The position numbers and the translations under genes are program-made. From Bacteroidota bacterium (GTDB lineage: Bacteria > Bacteroidota > Rhodothermia > Rhodothermales > Bin80), in assembly GCA_026709065.1 (NCBI GenBank), contig JAPOTS010000136.1:1-64000 (forward strand): 64,000 nucleotides of DNA, written 5' to 3'. Of the stretch, positions 39,049 to 47,295 are shown in pieces (positions within the stretch are counted from its first letter, which is position 1; every line of letters starts with the position of its first letter). A model generated the notes under the pieces. It worked only from the letters and a program-made list of their open reading frames with translations. It had not been told where the DNA came from and made no database searches.

Positions 39049-39934
39049 ATGCTTGGCTCCTAGCCGAAATAATACTTCCAGCGACTACAAGGGCCATTCC
39101 TAAGATAGACAGAGAATTGGGGATATCTCCAAAAATGAGTATCCCCCACCCTGTCGCAAACAGCACTTGAATATAGCTCACACCCATAGCCCGTGAGGTT
39201 TCTACTTTATGAAGGCTTTTGGTTAGAAAAAATTGTGCAATGTGAGTCGATATTCCAATCCCGATCAAAATAATCCATCCTATCACTGAGGGGATCACAT
39301 AAGAGGAGATCACAAAAGGGGCTGAGGCAAAGATGGATACAAAGGAAAAATAGAAAATAATCACCATTGCATGATCAGTTTCACGAAGTTTTCTGACTGA
39401 CACAAATGCAAGAGCGGCCATCAGAGCACCAAGAAGTCCCACAAACACCGATGGAATATCTAACCGCCCTACATTGAAAATAAATTCAGGTTGAATAACA
39501 AATAATACTCCAACGACACAGATCAACAGTCCGAGAATAATCCCGATGGTAAGGCGTTCTCGCAATATGATCGTTGCAATAATTGCGGCTAAACAGGGCG
39601 AGGTGTAAAATAGGATAGTTGCTTCTGCAAGCGGTAAAGCAATGAGGGTATAGAAAAAGCACATCAATGATCCGAACCCCGCGATGCCCCGAAACAATAA
39701 TAATTTGATATTATTGCCCCAGACATGCACCCCAATGAGTCTAATTCCCCAATAGGCAAGTATCGTTCCCACACACGCCCGCACAAACACAATTTGCCCT
39801 GTAGGAATGGTAGCAGAGATCAACTTAGCCAAGACCGACATCATACTAAAAAAGAGGACAGCCAAGAGCATATACCCAATCCCAACAGAGAATATTGAAG
39901 ATGGACGATTACTCATGCGTGAAAGAGAAATCAA
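39008..39934 (-). CDS. EamA/DMT superfamily transporter
   Basis: Integral membrane protein of 308 aa with ten hydrophobic segments in two EamA halves. Stretches such as GIAGFGSLMCFFYTLIALPL and AEATILFYTSPCLAAIIATI are typical of the drug/metabolite exporter family. Substrate unknown. Starts at 39934 or at the ATG at 39916 (MSNRPSSIF). The 3' 41 bp overlap the parE coding end on the other strand. Confidence 0.88.
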   Translation of the reverse strand: MISLSRMSNRPSSIFSVGIGYMLLAVLFFSMMSVLAKLISATIPTGQIVFVRACVGTILAYWGIRLIGVHVWGNNIKLLLFRGIAGFGSLMCFFYTLIALPLAEATILFYTSPCLAAIIATIILRERLTIGIILGLLICVVGVLFVIQPEFIFNVGRLDIPSVFVGLLGALMAALAFVSVRKLRETDHAMVIIFYFSFVSIFASAPFVISSYVIPSVIGWIILIGIGISTHIAQFFLTKSLHKVETSRAMGVSYIQVLFATGWGILIFGDIPNSLSILGMALVVAGSIISARSQASIHPNPQPFEHSP

Positions 39935-40042
39935 AGAAGAGGAAAAATCCTTGAGTACCTAAAAGCAATGGTATCATTGCTTAAATCGTTTCGTGATTAG
40001 ACCAAGGAGGATTGTAGTCCTTGGACAGTGCGTAACTGGGCA

Positions 40043-41053
40043 TTACGCAGGAACCGATTCTAGGATGCGTTTGATTAGATCTTGCACTGAAACACCATCG
40101 GCTTCAGCGTTGAAATTAGCAATGATGCGATGACGTAGTACGGGTGTTGCCATGGTTTGCACATCACTGATTAAGGGGGTAAATCTTCCGTCAATCGCAG
40201 CCAGAGCTTTTGCGCCGAGAATCAAGTATTGAGAGGCACGGGGGCCAGCACCATAAGCAATATATTCGTTAACGAATTCAGGGGTATTCTCACGTTTCGG
40301 CCTGGTGTAAGCGACGAGTTGAACGGCATATTCAATCACATTATTTGCGACGGGAAGATGTCGGACGAGTTGTTGAAAGTTGAGTAGTTCAGTTTGGGAC
40401 ATGGCTGGGGATATGTCCTTGGTTTGTCCAGCAGTGGTGGAGCGGACTACTTCAACTTCTTGTTCAAACGAGGGATAATCCAACCACAGGTTCAGCATAA
40501 ATCGATCTAGCTGTGCTTCAGGAAGGGGATAGGTGCCTTCTTGTTCAATCGGGTTTTGTGTCGCAAGTACAAAGAAAGGTTCTTCTAAATCAAAGGTTTG
40601 GCCTCCAGCGGTGACATGATGCTCCTGCATCGCTTCCAGAAGAGCAGCTTGGGTTTTAGGGGGGGTCCGGTTGATTTCATCGGCGAGAACAATATTTGCA
40701 AAAATCGGTCCTTTTACAAATCGAAACGCACGACCACCTGTTCGCTTATCCTCTTCAATGATTTCAGTGCCAGTAATGTCACCGGGCATGAGATCAGGAG
40801 TAAATTGGATTCGAGTAAAATTTAGGGCTAAGGCTTCTGCCAATGTTCGGATTAGAAGTGTTTTTGCAAGACCTGGAACACCGATCAGCAAAATATGTCC
40901 TTGGGCTAATAGCCCGACAAGAATACTTCTTACGATATTCTTTTGTCCGACAATTTTTTTGGAAATCTCTGCTTCTAAGCGTTGGCATGCTAAGGGTAAT
41001 TGCTCAGCTAAGGCGGGAGAAATCTGTTCGGGTAGCACCTCTTGGTTGTTCAT
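40043..41053 (-). CDS. MoxR family AAA+ ATPase (second copy)
   Basis: MoxR paralogue of 336 aa. Walker A GVPGLAKT, Walker B ANIVLADEINRTPPKTQ, and FFVLATQNPIEQEGTYPLPE. Close in layout to the ATPase at 12721-13716 but clearly diverged. No DUF58 or vWA gene is next to it. It lies 5 bp downstream of the stop of a PpiC/SurA-type foldase gene in the same direction, so the two are likely one transcript. Confidence 0.92.
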   Translation of the reverse strand: MNNQEVLPEQISPALAEQLPLACQRLEAEISKKIVGQKNIVRSILVGLLAQGHILLIGVPGLAKTLLIRTLAEALALNFTRIQFTPDLMPGDITGTEIIEEDKRTGGRAFRFVKGPIFANIVLADEINRTPPKTQAALLEAMQEHHVTAGGQTFDLEEPFFVLATQNPIEQEGTYPLPEAQLDRFMLNLWLDYPSFEQEVEVVRSTTAGQTKDISPAMSQTELLNFQQLVRHLPVANNVIEYAVQLVAYTRPKRENTPEFVNEYIAYGAGPRASQYLILGAKALAAIDGRFTPLISDVQTMATPVLRHRIIANFNAEADGVSVQDLIKRILESVPA

Positions 41054-41058
41054 ACCGC

Positions 41059-42435
41059 TTAGGTTTCTGCGGTGATATCCCCGAGGATCGTATGAATCTC
41101 TTGAGCTTTTCCTCGTAGTTCAATGAAGACATCATCTCTAAGTAGATCGAGCCAGCGACGAATCTCAATGGTACGTTTATTGTCTAATGCGAGAGCTTCA
41201 ATACGCGAATAATCTGTATCTATACTTACGCGATGTGTGGGAAGCTTACGTTGAACCAAGACCAAGTGCCAGGCGACATTGCCATCAAGTAAGGTTACCT
41301 CCGCGGGATGGCTAATTTCCCCGATCTCCAGTGTATCAATGGTTGATTTCCAGTCTACTCCAAGTGCATCAATGAAGAGATCACGTTCACCAGAATTTGG
41401 ATCTACAACCCGCCCACCAATTTCGGCGGATGATTCTTCTTCAGAGTGGCGGGTGGACATCAGTTCAAAGGGCAGATTATAGGTGATGATTGAATCGCGG
41501 ATCATTACAAGTTCAGAGATGGCATTGGTTGGATCTGACCGTGATCTGTCAATATTGATGAGAACATGACTGAAATCAACCACCTCTCCAACACGTTGGT
41601 TGACCCGGAGGATATGAAATCCAAAGGGGCTCTGGAATGGTTGTGATAGTTCGCCGGGTTCAATTCTCGCTGCAATGGCCGCAAACTCGGGGACTAAATC
41701 TCCCATGAGCATACTTTCATATCTACCCTGTGTCTGAATTGAACCTGTATCTTCGGAATAGCGTGTCGCCATCTCCTCAAGTGTTCGACCTCCAATGGTA
41801 ATAGAATCTCTAATGGCAGCGATGATCTCCAAAGCCTCTTCGCGTGCTTCTGGCAGAATTTCAGGATATTTTACGATGTGTGAGACACGCACAATTGGAG
41901 GTAGGATAGGCAGGGAGTCAGTTGGAAATTGCGCAAACCATTCGCGAACTTCAGTGGGGGTAATGCGCAGGCCACGAAGCATGGTATTTTGAAATTGTTC
42001 TGCCAGAAGTCGACTCCGAATCTCTTCTCTAAGGTCAGCACGAATTTGGATAATACTCTGTCCGTAAATTTCTTCTAAACGAGTTTCGCCTCCAAATTGT
42101 TGAGACATGATTTGGATGCGTTGATCAAGTGCTTGATTGACTTGATCGTCGGTAATTACAATATTAGTATCTCTCCGTGCGTGTTCAGCCAGAACTTCCT
42201 GATCAATGATCTGCTGTAAGGTTTGATACCATAGTTCGTCGCTGTATGGAATCTCTTGTTGTTGAGTAAAGTTAGAAACAAGTCCATCAATCTCAGAGCG
42301 AAGTAATATTTTATTTTCTCCAACGATTGCAACGATCTCATCAATCACTTCTTGTTGAGCATGTACTATAGGATTTGGCAGAATGAAGAGAGCAATCAGA
42401 CCAAAAGATCGAAGAAAAGAAAATTTATTTGACAT
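41059..42435 (-). CDS. Periplasmic peptidyl-prolyl isomerase, SurA-like (C)
   Basis: Secreted foldase of 458 aa. Signal peptide about 1-26 (FLRSFGLIALFILPNPIVHAQQ). A SurA-like N-terminal chaperone domain (EIVAIVGENKILLRSEID) is followed by a parvulin domain (VRVSHIVKYPE ... SQPFQSPFGFHILRVNQRVG) and a second, more degenerate parvulin copy. Likely role: folding of outer membrane proteins in the periplasm. Third of three consecutive PpiC-type genes and 5 bp from the MoxR gene. Confidence 0.88.
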   Translation of the reverse strand: MSNKFSFLRSFGLIALFILPNPIVHAQQEVIDEIVAIVGENKILLRSEIDGLVSNFTQQQEIPYSDELWYQTLQQIIDQEVLAEHARRDTNIVITDDQVNQALDQRIQIMSQQFGGETRLEEIYGQSIIQIRADLREEIRSRLLAEQFQNTMLRGLRITPTEVREWFAQFPTDSLPILPPIVRVSHIVKYPEILPEAREEALEIIAAIRDSITIGGRTLEEMATRYSEDTGSIQTQGRYESMLMGDLVPEFAAIAARIEPGELSQPFQSPFGFHILRVNQRVGEVVDFSHVLINIDRSRSDPTNAISELVMIRDSIITYNLPFELMSTRHSEEESSAEIGGRVVDPNSGERDLFIDALGVDWKSTIDTLEIGEISHPAEVTLLDGNVAWHLVLVQRKLPTHRVSIDTDYSRIEALALDNKRTIEIRRWLDLLRDDVFIELRGKAQEIHTILGDITAET

Positions 42436-42497
42436 TCAAGTGGAAATATGAATAAGGTAGCAAGTTTATCGCAATAAAACCTTCTGGAATGATGGGA

Positions 42498-43340
42498 TCA
42501 TCTGATCTCAATTTTATCCTTGTACTGAGCATCCAAGCGAAGCCTATGAATATTGCGAGAAAAATTCTGTCGCCGCTGACTAATTTGTAATTGCTCTTGA
42601 ATAAATCCTTCTATCCAAGGAAGTTCTGGAATGTCACCTGCAGGGCTTCTATCTAACACCTGGAGGAGATGATACGTAGAGTTTGCTTCAACAATTTGAG
42701 GAAAACTACCTGCAACGGTATTTCTCAGTAGAGTGTTCAGCACTGGGTTATCAACAAAGAGAGCATTTTCAAGAAAATAATTCTCTGTGATTTTGATAGC
42801 AGCTTCAGGTGAGATGCTGTAACGATATACAATTTCTTCAAAAACAGAGTCACTGGCTTCATCTTCCGTTAATTCTTGCATAGCGATCATGAGCGTATCG
42901 CGGCTATGATGGGTAAGGTAACGGATCTTAACAAATGGTTCAAAAAAGAGAAGTTGCTCTGAATGTGCTTCGTAGTACTCCTCAATCTCAGAGAATGTAA
43001 TTGAATTATCAGCCTCTAAATTAAACTCGGAAATTATTCCATCAATGAGAACCGAGCGTGCACTTTCATTTAATCGCCTCTGAATGTCTTCTCGGGTATT
43101 GAGATCTTGACGCAATGCTTCTTGATACAGAAGCTCATCGCTGATCCATTGATTAATGATTTTTGATTTTGCCTCAGTTGAGTCTAAATTGGGAGGTAAA
43201 TATTTAAGCTTAGCGATGACATCAGAATTTAGCAGATAGGATTCTCCAACTCGTGCAACGAATTCATTGGAAGAATTAGATGGACTACAGCCTATAATAG
43301 TCAATAATATAAGTGTAATGAGAGGCAATCTCTTATACAT
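42498..43340 (-). CDS. PpiC/SurA-like lipoprotein (B)
   Basis: Lipoprotein of 280 aa: the signal LPLITLILLTIIGC ends in a lipobox Cys at residue 18. The rest is a SurA-type N-terminal chaperone helix bundle (NEFVARVGESYLLNSDVI) and a weak parvulin-like region (HLLQVLDRSPAGDIPELPW). Catalytic residues of parvulin are not obvious, so it may act as a chaperone only. Its ATG overlaps the upstream gene's TAA by one base (TAATG), consistent with translational coupling in the foldase operon. Confidence 0.8.
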   Translation of the reverse strand: MYKRLPLITLILLTIIGCSPSNSSNEFVARVGESYLLNSDVIAKLKYLPPNLDSTEAKSKIINQWISDELLYQEALRQDLNTREDIQRRLNESARSVLIDGIISEFNLEADNSITFSEIEEYYEAHSEQLLFFEPFVKIRYLTHHSRDTLMIAMQELTEDEASDSVFEEIVYRYSISPEAAIKITENYFLENALFVDNPVLNTLLRNTVAGSFPQIVEANSTYHLLQVLDRSPAGDIPELPWIEGFIQEQLQISQRRQNFSRNIHRLRLDAQYKDKIEIR

Positions 43341-45322
43341 TACTGGAAAGCCAATTCAAGGCGTTCAGGAAACGTGACGACATTGTATTTTGAGCGAAGT
43401 CGCTGATGAAATTCTTCTTCAATTATTGCTTGGCGGTAACTGATCACCTCGGATCGGGCTTCTTCAAAAGTTTTATTTCTAGCAGGTTCAATGCCGACCA
43501 TATATAAAAATAATCTACGGCTACGATCAGAAAGGATTTCAGTGTGCTCGCTAGATGATAGTTCAGTTGCTTGATCATAAATGCTATTGGTGGAAAAGCC
43601 AACCAGTATGGAATCTACGCGCAGATTCCATGTGGAATCTGAATTGATTTTATTTTGTAATTCAACCATGCCTGTGGTTTCAAGAAGTTGAATTGCTTCG
43701 GTCAAAAGTGAGTCTGGGGATCCAGAAATCTCAATCAGGCTGTATCTATCTGGCCACACATATTGGTCTGGGTTTGTTTCAAAAAAATTGACCAAAGCCA
43801 AAGAATCTTCGGATGAAGCGTTCCACACTGAATCTTCCATGATTGCAAAGATGGCCAGTCCCTCGGTAAACTTCTGCAGAATTTCGCGAAACTCTGGGTC
43901 TGATTGTTCAAGTTCAAATGAGTGATAATAAATGATTTTATCGTTCAGAAATTCATTGGCATAAAACAGAATAAAATCAATCGGGATCTTATTGTTGTTT
44001 GAAACGGTAACTTGCTCGGACATAAAGTTTGCAAAATGCCCAACTGTATAAACGGAGTCTTGGAGCGAGATCAGAGGTGTGGAGTTGTCTGAATGTAGCT
44101 CAGATAGATGGGCTTTCATTGAATCTGTCGGAATATTTTCAATCAGACGTGAGAGCTCAAGAGTGTCCACGGAAATTGTATAAAGCTCCCGTAAGGATTG
44201 TTGCAGATCATTTTCTGCAGATTTTAGACGAGGAAGAGACTGTAGCAATCGAGACATTCGGACGTATTCATCATCATAAGTTGGTAATTCAGCAACATCG
44301 TCAAACTTGATGAGATGTAATCCAAATGGTGTTTCAATCACTTTCGAAATTTGTCCAACTGAGTCTAAGCTATAGAGTGCGTCATGAAAAGTGCGGTCAA
44401 TGTTAGGGGAATGGTTTTCAATAAATGCTCCAAGGCTCCCACCGCTAGGTGCCGATCCTGGATCTTCAGAATACTCCATCGCGACTTCTTCAAACGGCAT
44501 TCCTTGTTCAATTAATAACTCAAGACTATCAATTTTGGCGAAAGCTTGCAGAGAGTCCTCAGGTGTATTGCCTGCAAATCGAATCATAATATGTGAGGCT
44601 AAACGATCGGGTTGTCTAGCTTGTCGGTCATGAACTTTTAGAATGTGATATCCGAACGCGCTCCTGACAATTCCAGATGTGTTGCCAATTGGTGTTGAGT
44701 ATGCAGCATTTTCAAAGGGTAGAATCATTTCACCCCCCTTAAACATTCCTAAGTCTCCACGATATCCTCTAATAGAATTTGGGCTACTGGCTGAGGGGTC
44801 TTCAGATTGTCTCTCAGCAAGATCACCAAAGGGAATACCTGCATCTAAAGAGTCTTTCAATGCAACAATCTTAGTCCATGAGTCAAGTGTGTCATCAGGC
44901 GTAGAACTGTTTGATTCAATCCTTGTCATGATATGGCTTGCATGCACAAATTCGTAGCTACGATTCACCAAAGTATCAATCATGGGCTTGACTACTGAAT
45001 TATCCATGAGATACGGCTGGGCGAATGAAATTCGGTATTCGCTGATTTCCGATTGGAGTTCGGGATTCTCAAAATATCCAGCATTGCGCGCTTCCTTAAC
45101 CTTAACTCTGTAGTTCACATAACGATTGAAAAAATCTGTAAAGTCTTCAAGTGAGTCGATCGAGGATGTGGATGGGCTACCTAAGGCTTCGGCGTACTGT
45201 GCATCCAACTCTTGTAATGAGAGCAATTCACCATCAATTTGCGCAACAATGACTTCTTGTGCAAAAACGTTAGAAGCGGTAAGGAGAACTGCAACTAAAG
45301 TACAGAAGCAAGAAATTTTCAT
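43340..45322 (-). CDS. Periplasmic peptidyl-prolyl isomerase with two PpiC domains (A)
   Basis: Secreted foldase of 660 aa. Signal peptide about 1-21 (FCTLVAVLLTASNVFAQE). The N-terminal helical part (LQELDAQYAEALG) is followed by two parvulin domains, one near 125-235 (ASHIMTRIE; AFGYHILKVHDRQARQ) and one near 240-345 (ASHIMIRFAGN; TPFGLHLIKFDDV). A long acidic C-terminal part of unknown role follows. It is the first gene of the three-foldase-MoxR run on the minus strand and diverges from gltX across 118 bp. Confidence 0.87.
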   Translation of the reverse strand: MKISCFCTLVAVLLTASNVFAQEVIVAQIDGELLSLQELDAQYAEALGSPSTSSIDSLEDFTDFFNRYVNYRVKVKEARNAGYFENPELQSEISEYRISFAQPYLMDNSVVKPMIDTLVNRSYEFVHASHIMTRIESNSSTPDDTLDSWTKIVALKDSLDAGIPFGDLAERQSEDPSASSPNSIRGYRGDLGMFKGGEMILPFENAAYSTPIGNTSGIVRSAFGYHILKVHDRQARQPDRLASHIMIRFAGNTPEDSLQAFAKIDSLELLIEQGMPFEEVAMEYSEDPGSAPSGGSLGAFIENHSPNIDRTFHDALYSLDSVGQISKVIETPFGLHLIKFDDVAELPTYDDEYVRMSRLLQSLPRLKSAENDLQQSLRELYTISVDTLELSRLIENIPTDSMKAHLSELHSDNSTPLISLQDSVYTVGHFANFMSEQVTVSNNNKIPIDFILFYANEFLNDKIIYYHSFELEQSDPEFREILQKFTEGLAIFAIMEDSVWNASSEDSLALVNFFETNPDQYVWPDRYSLIEISGSPDSLLTEAIQLLETTGMVELQNKINSDSTWNLRVDSILVGFSTNSIYDQATELSSSEHTEILSDRSRRLFLYMVGIEPARNKTFEEARSEVISYRQAIIEEEFHQRLRSKYNVVTFPERLELAFQ

Positions 45323-45440
45323 TATTAGAGATTATTTTGAAACAAACCCAATTGCACCCTAAACCGCGTTAACGGTTCCATTTGTGGATCTATTGTTGTA
45401 TTATTGGAGTTGGAAAGGCTTCACTTAATATTTCAATACC

Positions 45441-46916
45441 ATTTCGGTTCGCGTTAGATTTGCTCCTAGTCCTACAGGCTACCTTCACATAGGTGGTTTA
45501 AGGACTGCACTGTTCTGTTATCTGTTTGCACGCCGTTATCATGGAACACTCATCCTTCGTATTGAAGATACCGATCAATCTCGATTTGTAGCTGATGCAG
45601 AGGCTGATATTATCGAATCTTTGAATTGGTGTGGATTAACCGTCGATGAAGGCCCTGACAGCTTGGGAGACTTTGGCCCTTATCGTCAATCCGAACGTCA
45701 GTCTATCTATCTGAAATATGCTGAATCTCTGATCTCTTCTGGTAATGCATACTATGCCTTTGATACACCAGAGGCAATCTCAGACCTGCGTAAGAACAAC
45801 ACTGCCTATGGACTTGAGACGCGACATCAGATGGACAATAGCTACACGCAGTCCAGTGAATCGGTCAACCGCCGCATAGAAGCAAACGAAGAGTATGTGG
45901 TTCGTCTGTGTGTTCCAGAAAACAAGACCATTCAATTTAACGATATACTGAAAGGCCCCATTGAAGTCTCATCTCAGACCATTGATGATCAGGTATTGAT
46001 TAAGTCTGATGGAATGCCAACCTACCATCTAGCGAATGTCGTTGATGATCATCTCATGAAAATAACCCATGTCATTAGGGGAGATGAGTGGCTTCCTTCT
46101 ACACCAAAGCATGTGCTATTGTATCAATCTCTTGGATTAATGCCCCCAGAAATGGCTCATTTACCATTGATTCTCAGTCCAACGGGTGGGAAGCTGTCTA
46201 AACGAAGTGCTGAGCGGCAAGGCATCCCACTTAATGTTCGCGATTACCGTAAAGATGGATTTGAGCCAGAGGCAGTGGTGAATTTCCTTGCGATGTTAGG
46301 GTGGAATCCTGGTACAGAAGATGAAGTTTTTGCGCCTCGGGAATTGATTAGTCAATTCACATTCGGTCGTGTGGGTTCAGCACCTGCCCAGTTTGATCTA
46401 AATAAGTTGAAATGGTTTAATGCTCAGCATATACGACGGTTTGATTTAGATACTCTGTTGATACGAATGCGTCCATATCTTGAAAAAAATGAGATTATGA
46501 TTACAGATGAGAGCTATTTACGGAAGATCTGTCATTTGATTCATGATCGATTGGAGATGATGGGTGATCTGATTACACAGTACCAATACTTTTTTGAAGA
46601 CCCGGTTGGCTATGACTCGGTGGGCATCAAAAAACGTTGGAAAGCTGATTCTGCACGGCTGGTTCAGCAGTACTCAGATCAGATTGAAGGGTTAGATCCC
46701 TTCAATGCTTCAACCTTAGAGTCTACACTCAGAGACCTTGCTCATAGCCATGAAATCGGGGCGGGGCGGATTATTCATCCAGTTCGGTTGGCTGTTAGTG
46801 GTACAACCGCTGGGCCTAGTCTTTTTGAGTTACTTGAAGTATTGGGACAAAAGACATGTATCAGGCGATTACGCAATGCCTCAGATCGTTTAGCAACACA
46901 AGATGGTAGTAATTGA
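45441..46916 (+). CDS. gltX: Glutamyl-tRNA synthetase with apparent ATT start
   Basis: Class I synthetase of 491 aa. Homology starts exactly at ATT 45441: the frame reads ISVRVRFAPSPTGYLHIGGL, and all family members have M at that first place. In frame upstream, only tat-ttc-aat-acc stands between it and a TAA (45426-45428), so no ATG, GTG or TTG can serve. The first in-frame ATG (45621) would remove the whole HIGH region. Motifs: HIGH as HIGG, KMSKS as KLSKR. No purine-rich ribosome site is close by. The 3' end overlaps the ACT-domain gene by 14 bp. A sequencing error (ATG read as ATT) is the main alternative. Confidence 0.9.
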   Translation: MSVRVRFAPSPTGYLHIGGLRTALFCYLFARRYHGTLILRIEDTDQSRFVADAEADIIESLNWCGLTVDEGPDSLGDFGPYRQSERQSIYLKYAESLISSGNAYYAFDTPEAISDLRKNNTAYGLETRHQMDNSYTQSSESVNRRIEANEEYVVRLCVPENKTIQFNDILKGPIEVSSQTIDDQVLIKSDGMPTYHLANVVDDHLMKITHVIRGDEWLPSTPKHVLLYQSLGLMPPEMAHLPLILSPTGGKLSKRSAERQGIPLNVRDYRKDGFEPEAVVNFLAMLGWNPGTEDEVFAPRELISQFTFGRVGSAPAQFDLNKLKWFNAQHIRRFDLDTLLIRMRPYLEKNEIMITDESYLRKICHLIHDRLEMMGDLITQYQYFFEDPVGYDSVGIKKRWKADSARLVQQYSDQIEGLDPFNASTLESTLRDLAHSHEIGAGRIIHPVRLAVSGTTAGPSLFELLEVLGQKTCIRRLRNASDRLATQDGSN

Positions 46917-47295
46917 GTATCCTGAGCCGTATGCTATTGTAAAGCTTGATCCAAGCTCCCAAATCCCTCAATGGGTTGATGAAAGCCACTTTACATCCGT
47001 AACTCGCACTCCTGAAGAGCTCTCAATCATATGTCTTGAGAGTCGCGTTCCATCCATGCACAAAGGAGAAACTGGATGGTACCTAATTCGGTGCGAGGGT
47101 CCATTGAGTTTTGATACGACAGGAATTTTGGCAAATCTTTCACAGATCTTGAACTTGGAGGGGCTCTCCATCTTAGCGGTGGCAACCTACAACACTGACT
47201 ATATCTTGACGCGAAGTCCAGAAGTAGCACGAAACGCACTTCAGAAAGCAGGTTATGAGGTGATACGTGCTAACTCTTCAGAAACCAGTTCCTGA
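46903..47295 (+). CDS. ACT domain-containing protein
   Basis: Small soluble protein of 130 aa. Two ACT-like halves: EYPEPYAIVKLDPSSQIP with SIICLESRVPS, and LSFDTTGILANLSQILN with EGLSILAVATYNTDYILTR. This matches the ACT_7/CASTOR-like family of amino-acid sensing domains, common as stand-alone genes. It overlaps gltX by 14 bp, so they are one transcript, and its end overlaps the convergent glutaminyl-tRNA synthetase gene by 43 bp. A role as an amino-acid sensor tied to aminoacyl-tRNA supply is inference. Confidence 0.82.
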   Translation: MVVIEYPEPYAIVKLDPSSQIPQWVDESHFTSVTRTPEELSIICLESRVPSMHKGETGWYLIRCEGPLSFDTTGILANLSQILNLEGLSILAVATYNTDYILTRSPEVARNALQKAGYEVIRANSSETSS

